This document shows, piece after piece, positions 58,001 through 64,000 of a stretch of 64,000 nt of DNA; position 1 is the first letter of the stretch; each line of letters opens with the position of its first letter. This DNA comes from Angiostrongylus vasorum (Eukaryota; Nematoda; Chromadorea; Rhabditida; Metastrongylidae): assembly GCA_018806985.1 (NCBI GenBank), contig JADANN010000438.1, positions 942,001-1,006,000 on the forward strand, in the 5' to 3' direction. Under the pieces are notes generated by a model. That model was not told the DNA's origin. It searched no databases and was given only the letters and a program-made list of their open reading frames with translations. The position numbers and the translations under genes are program-made.

Positions 58001-60879
58001 GACTACTAGATGTATTTCATTTCTTAGCAGGGCGTCTTCATTTGGAAACTTCAAATATGGGGACTAATTTGAAAGCTTTTTCTAGGAAAAAGTTTTCGTA
58101 GTATTCAGTGTTGTGATGAGAACAGAAAAAAAAACCATTGTCTATTCGATAGGATTAACGAGTAAAATGTTAATGACATCTAAAATAACATCTATCAGGA
58201 GAAAAAATTGGCAAATTTACAAGTCGGATTACTTAACTAACTATTTTTCAACCATAACGATGCTAAGATATTCTCAAAACGTGTACCCCGGGCCTGATCG
58301 GACCACAATTTTCCTTTCCTGGGGCTCGCGCGTTACACACTGCACCACGGAGGCTGTTGCTATAGTAGGCAGATAATGGAAAGTTAGCATTGTGATTTTA
58401 ACTATTTTCAGTCGTATTCTTGTTTTACCCTACCTTTCGATCTTTTTTCTTCTTTCACTTTTTTCATATTTCTTTTACCAACTGTCTATTGGTTAACTTT
58501 ATTTAACAATATAGTAAAAAAAAAGTACAAAGGGCTTTAGGAGGAAGTTTTCTACAATTTAGTGACCCGTCATTAACTTGAAAGTCTTATTCAACAAGTG
58601 CATGGCACGTCTGTTTTTCTTACTTTTTGCGAAACCTTAATCTTTTTAAGCTTTCCTGTCTTTGTTTTTTTCTACAGCATTTTCGAATTGTTTTATAATT
58701 TAAACGAATTTGTCTTGAGATTTCTAGAAGTTTCTTGCCAGAAATCTCTTTTCTTGACTTTCACAATGAGAAAGTTATCTTTCTAAAAACGAAGTTCTGT
58801 TTTTTTTTATTTTTGGCTCCTGGAAAATAAACCAAAAAAACGGATTTGAGAGTTCGGTTTTTGAGAGTGTGATACCACAAGAGTAACGGCTAATACAACG
58901 TTTAGGCATCGAAAAATACTACTTTTTCAATGTTCACTTTTTATTTGTTACCACTACAATTTTTTGGTGTGGTGGGGAACGCTTTAACCCCCGGAAAGGA
59001 CAATAGCGCGTTCGTTCCCCACTGCAGACATCTGCGGTCCGGAGTTTTGCAAATATCTCAGCATCATTGTCGTTGTATTTCGCAGACTACTTTTTCGTTT
59101 GATTTAGACTTTTCTGTATGATTTCCTTGCTTCGTCCTCAACTTGTGGTTGGAACTTTTTCTTTTGTTCCTTAAAATGGGAAGGAAATAAGCATTACTTT
59201 GAACAAACGCCTTTAGGATTACGGTAGGCGCGTCGATATATTTGGATGATTTTGACCTAGTAGATAATTTTAATGGTGTTATATTTGGTGAGAAATTCAG
59301 GCCATTATAGCGTTTCATCGCTAAGAAGTTTGACATCCTAACAGGTGTTTTCCGTTTGAATTTCATTCTTTGCTAGCTAATGACGACAGAATTCTGGTGA
59401 CTGTTCGCTCTGTCGGTCAATAAACGCAACTCTAAACCTTCTACAACAGCCACAGCCCACTTACCTTTTTTCACGCAATAACGTCACCGAAATCTTCAGA
59501 TTTTTCGAGAATCGCTACATGACGGGTGCAATGTGTGCAAAAAAACGCTGCAATAATGCGACCAGTATCGAACTACCTGCCCAGTCACCACAGTCAATGC
59601 ATGAGTTCCAACAGAGACAGGTAGGTGATCAAATCCCGTTCGAGTCGTAATGTCCCCAGGGTCACTAGTCCGACCAGTACCACTGTGAGTATGTGTTGTG
59701 TGTGTGTGATCTGTGTACCTCTGTATTTATATGTATTTGCGTCGGTGTGTGGTGCGTGTGTACGTGTGAGCCATCACGTTGATGTGTTGGCATTGAGCGA
59801 AGAAGTTAGTTTTGAACCGATGTTCGTTAGACCTCAGTGTGTGTGTTTATTACTTATCAACGAGAGTCTTGTTGATGTCGTTTGATTCATTACAGGCACA
59901 AAAACGTGCGTACGATCAAGCGGCACAGCCACCGATACATTTCGATATGAAGCGTCGTGGAATGGATGTAAACTATGGTGGAATACCTGTGCCACAAGTA
60001 CAGCCACATTCTCCACAACTGGGACCACCACAGTCACTAAGTCATGCACAAGTTCAACAACAAGCTCGCATTCTTGGCATCAATCCGGCGGCTGTGAACT
60101 ATGGTAGGTGGTGGTGTACTTTTATCGCTGATGTGCGTTTCACTATACTCCCTTTCCTCATCTATTAGTGACAGTATAGTAGCGATTATGAAATTCGTCG
60201 AATGATACACCACATTTTAACCGGTTCTTTGGTATCGTGTAGAAAATAAGATCATGTGCAGTAGCGTTTTAGTTTTGAGTTTCTCTCCTTCAAAACCAGT
60301 TGTATTAAGAGCAGAGCGATCAAACAAATGCACTCGGCTATTCGGCTATGGCTATCCGGTTGGATATTTGTATCTTATGGCCTAGTAACGAAAAATTAAT
60401 AGGTGTTCCTCGTGTTTCAATGTGAGAAGATACAAAAAAAATGTTTGGAGAAGGATATGATTTACTTTATGACCCTTTGACTACTAAAAGCGCTTCAGCA
60501 TTGTAGAATTATGTTTCATCACTCCTTATCTCTCAAGGTAACCCATTAAACTCCCAAAGAGGAACTTTCTTCTGATTATGATATAACAGAACACATAGAT
60601 TACAGTATCTTATCCATTTCAGATTTTGCGGGCTTGCCTGCTATGAGCGCTCCACGAATGATACCATGCGGACCGCCACAACCACCACCACCACCACCGC
60701 CACCGTTGAATGAACCTGCCTATCTGCTACCAACTTACGGTCACACATCACCGACACCAGTTGACTTCTACAATTCGAAGTCGTATACATTCGAAGAGAT
60801 CACACCGAATGGTGATCCATTCATACCACCCAGTTATGCGCCGGAAATGAAAAATGCTGTCGTACTGCAGCCGCTCTAG
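54877..60879 (+). CDS. Double CXXC zinc-finger protein, six exons, about 320 residues
   Basis: A spliced gene; exons are 54873-55010, 57088-57232, 57326-57423, 59500-59620, 59896-60103 and 60623-60879. All five introns have GT-AG borders and all phases fit. From the ATG at 54877 it encodes a Met/Gln/Pro-rich N-terminus (1-45), CXXC finger 1 (46-84), finger 2 (105-143), a Gln/Pro-rich middle and a Pro/Tyr-rich C-terminus ending LQPL. CXXC fingers bind zinc and, when they carry a (K)FGG...KQ segment, unmethylated CpG DNA. They occur in chromatin proteins such as CFP1, KDM2, MLL, DNMT1 and MBD1. No SET, JmjC, PHD, MBD or methylase domain is visible, so I do not assign it to any of these. The start is uncertain: exon 1 begins at an acceptor (TTTTCTTTGTAG), so a trans-spliced leader or upstream exons are possible. 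Confidence 0.85.
55739..56105 (-). repeat. S2 SINE-like retroposon in CXXC intron 1, 10-base target duplication
   Basis: TCTTATGAAT flanks it at 55729-55738 and 56106-56115. On the minus strand it starts TTCCAACGGTTTACCGCC and ends near AATACGGGCCGTCCAGTAAG. It lies antisense to the host gene. Confidence 0.85.
56116..57087 (+). other. Remainder of CXXC intron 1
   Basis: Unique AT-rich intron sequence. Frames at 56237-56718 are not supported as exons and are not needed by the reading frame of the gene. Confidence 0.5.
57088..57232 (+). CDS. CXXC gene exon 2: finger 1
   Basis: The acceptor CGTTCAG completes Arg45. It carries all eight zinc cysteines (46, 49, 52, 57, 60, 63, 79, 84) as CGVCRGCQCKPCGQCTYC and, after QDSP, the DNA-contact segment QFGGPGVKKQSC and IERRC. 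An extra Cys (54) sits in the linker. It ends in phase 0 at GTATGA, followed by a 93-base intron. Confidence 0.92.
57326..57423 (+). CDS. CXXC gene exon 3: first half of finger 2
   Basis: After ACATTCCAG it reads RDAPTFKARVGCNQCEDC, then RMPDCQICLVCLDK and AG. It supplies six of the eight cysteines of finger 2 (105-122). The donor is GTGAGT at 57424. The finger is completed 2,076 bases downstream. Confidence 0.92.
58248..58365 (-). repeat. S3 SINE in CXXC intron 3, diverged
   Basis: Minus strand: GTGGTGCAGTGTGTAACGCG, then CGATCAGGCCCGGGG and AATATCTTAGCATCGTTATG. Confidence 0.65.
58968..59085 (+). repeat. S3 SINE in CXXC intron 3
   Basis: GGTGTGGTGGGGAACGC, GCGCGTTCGTTCCCCACTGC, GTCCGGAGTTTTGCAAATAT, CTCAGCATCATTGTCGTTGT. 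Confidence 0.78.
59500..59620 (+). CDS. CXXC gene exon 4: second half of finger 2
   Basis: The acceptor AATCTTCAG plus one base completes Arg126. It reads FFENRYMTGAMCAKKRCNN, with the last two zinc cysteines (138, 143), then a Gln-rich linker ending QQRQ. The donor is GTAGGT. The FGG motif is replaced by FEN and no KQ pair precedes the seventh cysteine. Confidence 0.92.
59896..60103 (+). CDS. CXXC gene exon 5: Gln/Pro-rich region
   Basis: After TTCATTACAG: AQKRAYDQAAQPPIHFDMKR, then VPQVQPHSPQLGPPQ and LGINPAAVNY. No domain. It ends one base into an Asp codon at GTAGGT. Confidence 0.9.
60623..60879 (+). CDS. CXXC gene exon 6: C-terminus
   Basis: After CCATTTCAG: DFAGLPAMSAPRMIPCGPP, a run of eight prolines, YLLPTYGHTSPTPVDFYNSK, FIPPSYAPEMKNAVVLQPL and TAG at 60877. 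It is likely disordered, and the proline run could bind SH3/WW-type partners (inference). Confidence 0.92.
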
Positions 60880-63020
60880 TGACAGCACGACCACCTAAAC
60901 CAATCCGCCACCCTCATACACTTATACAAACTCTGCAGATCCACTCACGCACACCCACACACACACAGTCATACAGACACATATGATATATAGCCTTAAC
61001 TGGCTGGCTTTTACCTAGGCAATGATCGTAGTCTGTGATGTTATGAAACCGCGTCATAATCGAGAAACGCATTATATCCGTTGTTAATAAGGAGCTAATT
61101 GTGATTTACAAAGTATTCCCCGTTATTGAGCAGTGGCAGATCGCAGTCATATGGATTTTTTTCCTGTAATGATTATCTCCTTCTTTTGTTTTCTTCATTC
61201 TTTTGCCGCAACGTGGTCTTATACTGCGTCCCATATCTTGTTCCATAAGTCACACATGAGATCCTGCAGAAATCAGTCTGTGACTTTCGTTATATTTTAC
61301 ATCTTGCGGACCAGTTGTGGTCACAAGTCGGGCTTGACCTCTCTATCCAAATCCTCTCTCCAATCAGGCAAATACGAATCGCAAGCGAAAATCCTCTTAA
61401 ATACGGGTGTTGGCTGCTCGAATTACCAACGCTTATCGTGTGCCTCCAACATCAAGTAGTTGGGAGAACTGTTAACGCCGTTCAGTTACTACATCGTTAT
61501 TGGTTCTGCTAGAGAGATTGTAGATGTGTCAAGCTCAATGTGATGTTCGCATTCCGGTGGCTTCGGCGACGCCATTCAGATCGTCACCATTCATCGTTAG
61601 CGCAGCAGCAGCAAGGCTGCTCCTTCTTATTGCAACGGCATTTCGTTCGTTAATTCGATCAGATCTGCCTACAGCTCATATGTTTTGTCTTATCTGAATG
61701 GTGCCGGAGTTTTTCCGTCACTCCTCCTTTCGTCTACCTTTTCGTTTGTCCCGCCTTCATTAATAATCATCCCACCCGTTAACCACTCGATTGACTTTCT
61801 GCGCCACATCAGGGACTGTTGAGTTTTTTTCCGACGTTTCCTTTTTTATTCGCTCTGTATTTTTTATTATCTATTAAGAGTTATTTTTATTTGTGTGCAT
61901 CTGTATTCCGTGTCCTATATTGTTGTGCAATGCTATCACTGCTGTTCACTCCCATTGTCGAGCTTCCATCACTCTTCACGAAACCTCCACAGTCAAACTC
62001 CTCCTTCCTCGGGGCACATCGCCTCATTCATCCATATATAGCTGGCGCTTCAATTACATTTCTTTTTGCTTTTGTCCTTATGTTGGTTAAACATCATTTG
62101 TTCTTACTTTGTCCATTCATTTATTGATTTCTTTTTTTTTTGTATGACGCCAAGCAATAATTCAGAAGTGTTTAGTGTTGTTGAGTGCCTTACCACTATC
62201 GATTTTTGTATTACTCTCTCTTTCTCATACGTTTTCCTCCATTTTGTAATTTTTCATCTCAGTGGTGTCTAAAACGATTTACTTATAAACAGATGCCAAA
62301 TTGTCACAGGCATTCTACCTGCTGTATTTGTGACGATCAAACTCAGCTTCCCAGTCTCCGACCAAATTTCCAAGTTTCTTCCATATATTAGTGAATATTT
62401 CTCGGTTTATTTTTTTCCTATAGAAATCTATTACCGAAAAATATCTCTGTTTTCTTTTTTCCGACGAGATTTCATAATCATCACGGGCATCTCAGCGTTG
62501 TATCGTAGTAGCACCGCCCCCTCATCATCATCGGCCAATCGATATATCGATTTTTCTATGGGAATTTCGTATCTCTCGGCACTCACCGATGTACAGTGTT
62601 TTTCACTACTCTGATATATATATATATATATAAATATATATATAACAATGTAGTTGAATTAAGCAGATGTCTCTTGTTTTTTGCTGTTGTGAAAATTCTA
62701 CTAAAAATTCAACCACAAGACTTTATCTAGAGACTGAGATTAAGTGTGCTCCAGGTTTATTCATTTTGGTGTCAGCATATTGTTTTATTTTGAGAAAAGT
62801 TGATAAATTTTTAATATGTAATTGCATTTATGTGACCGGAAGCAGGTGATACGCAGCGATACCCTGACAACTATTAAGTGCAATAAGCTAGGACCAAGGT
62901 GGTGAAAATGGGCCACTCTACGGGAACAGTAGCACATTTCGTTTGTTTTTTTATAGACTGGACATTAGCTTGAAGCTTGTTCAGGTTCTTAGCGAAGTGG
63001 TTATGAGGTGCATTTTCCTT
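60880..63020 (+). other. 3' flank of the CXXC gene, pyrimidine-rich
   Basis: Contains the 3' untranslated region, but I see no convincing AATAAA within the first kilobase after the stop, so its end is unknown. Plus-strand T/C-rich sequence dominates 61700-62600. (TA)n lies at 62612-62645. Frames here are T-rich and unsupported. Confidence 0.4.
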
Positions 63021-63024
63021 CTAG

Positions 63025-63143
63025 AGGAGGAGATCGAGAAGCCGGACGTTACAGCTTGAAACCTGATTGCCGAGTTCGACTGAAACCTGTGCAGATAGAT
63101 TTTCATGATGACGTGAATGAAATGAAAACAGTTTTACTCATAG
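63025..63143 (+). CDS. Candidate internal exon of a further plus-strand gene
   Basis: After TTTTCCTTCTAG the open segment reads GGDREAGRYSLKPDCRVRLK, then PVQIDFHDDVNEMKTVLLI, and can end at ATAG with donor GTGATA (63144). Its phase (one extra base, G) fits the next candidate exon at 63322 exactly. Composition and codons look coding. No family is recognised and the upstream exons were not found. Confidence 0.4.
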
Positions 63144-63321
63144 GTGATATTTTAAAGAAACCTTCTATGAATAAGCTTCTGTGGGGTTTCAGACAGGTTC
63201 AGAAAGTGCAGAATGGAGAAGAGGGGGGATTTTCGTCACGCCGTAACCCTACCAAGGTGGTGCTTTAGAATTCATCTAGCAGTTACTAATGAACTGATTC
63301 TTCAGCTATTTATCGTTGCAG

Positions 63322-63427
63322 CGCGAGAGAACCTCTTTGAGAGATCCAATGGGCCAGAATATAACCCGATAATGGAAAGCATTCATCTAATGACCAGTCT
63401 CTGCCCGGCCGGCCGAAAATCCTCTTA
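63322..63427 (+). CDS. Candidate terminal exon of the same plus-strand gene
   Basis: After TATCGTTGCAG the bases CG complete an Ala codon. It then reads RENLFERSNGPEYNPIMESI, HLMTSLCPAGRKSS and TAA at 63425. A 178-base intron would join it to the preceding candidate. An alternative donor at GTTTCAG (TGGG before it) also fits the phase. Function unknown. Confidence 0.42.
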
Positions 63428-63429
63428 AC

Positions 63430-64000
63430 CACTAGTATCTGCTCCACCGGCTGCAATTGAATGTATTATATGAGGTTTACTAAGCTTCGTTTTGCTTTTG
63501 GCTCACCGAATTCGCCATTGCTTTAGTTAGTGCCACGGTTCATGTCGGATCGGTAGAGTATGAGTTAGTTTGAGCTAATTATCATCATCATCATCATCAT
63601 CATCATCACCGTTATCACCAACTTAGGTGGGTCAGCGGAAACTAGTTGTCGTTCCAAAAGCAGGATCGGTTACAAACGCTACTATACAAATACGAACTCA
63701 GAGAAAATTACCGGATGATCTCCGCCTTAGAGAATCTTGTCCGATCGGATATGGGATTGTTTAAATATTCTCACATCTGAAGTGTGCCGGCTCGAGTATA
63801 ACAGCGGACGTGATGCATTCATTCTAGTCGTAGGCATATATCGAAAAAAATAAATGTTAGCTAGCCGAAGAAAATACTGACAAAAAAAATGATTGAACGA
63901 ACGATTTCAAGGCACTGGCCAAAGTTTTTCAGTAATTGAACATACTTGTTGCTATATGCCCAACGTCATGAAAACTTCCTCCTGTAGGGAGCTTTTCGGC
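63430..64000. other. Gene-free stretch to window edge
   Basis: Contains an (ATC)n run at 63583-63608 and AATAAA at 63850, which could be a poly(A) signal for the candidate gene just upstream. Nothing else. Confidence 0.4.

Noticed and set aside
58918..59096. ACTACTTTTTC on both sides of the S3 copy at 58968 as a target duplication
   Set aside because: The left copy lies about 40 bases from the element start and the word is low complexity, so it is likely chance.

Overview
The window looks like a nematode chromosome, most likely from a strongylid (hookworm-like) worm. It is AT-rich by eye and full of simple repeats and retroelement debris. The one gene that can be reconstructed has nematode-style introns, with acceptors such as ATTTCAG and TTCCAG and one intron of only 93 bases. 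The identifiable retroelements are RTE-clade LINE and Penelope-like types, whose sequences resemble those I associate with hookworm genomes. The species assignment is inference from memory, not a database match. Nothing prokaryotic is present.

Layout. From 1 to 12.2 kb: a SINE tail, a stranded RTE 3' fragment (about 3.95-4.22 kb), then a longer RTE pseudogene (6.63-10.96 kb) split by a Penelope-like element (7402-9870, minus strand). The insertion is bounded by a 10-base target duplication. From 12 to 53 kb: mostly non-coding DNA with at least three families of SINE-like elements (called S1, S2 and S3 here), long microsatellites ((TA)n, (CA)n, (TG)n, (CATA)n, (GTTC)43), GAY/ATC trinucleotide islands, a G-quadruplex tract, a possible Z-DNA tract, two minisatellites, and a few weak candidate exons. 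From 54.8 to 60.9 kb: a six-exon plus-strand gene for a protein of about 320 residues with two CXXC zinc fingers. From 63.0 to 63.4 kb: two compatible exons that may belong to another gene.

How the parts relate. The CXXC gene is the only confident host gene. Its introns 1 and 3 carry S2 and S3 SINEs, one S2 copy having a clean 10-base target duplication. S2 copies with target duplications of 10, 11 and 13 bases show that this is a retroposed family. A base change on both sides of its 5' hairpin suggests that its RNA folds. Four degenerate hammerhead-ribozyme-like motifs occur near Penelope-type sequences, two of them in an inverted pair at 22.67-22.91 kb. No intact autonomous element is present: the RTE and Penelope reading frames carry stops and frameshifts, and both have altered catalytic motifs (FADE and YTDN).
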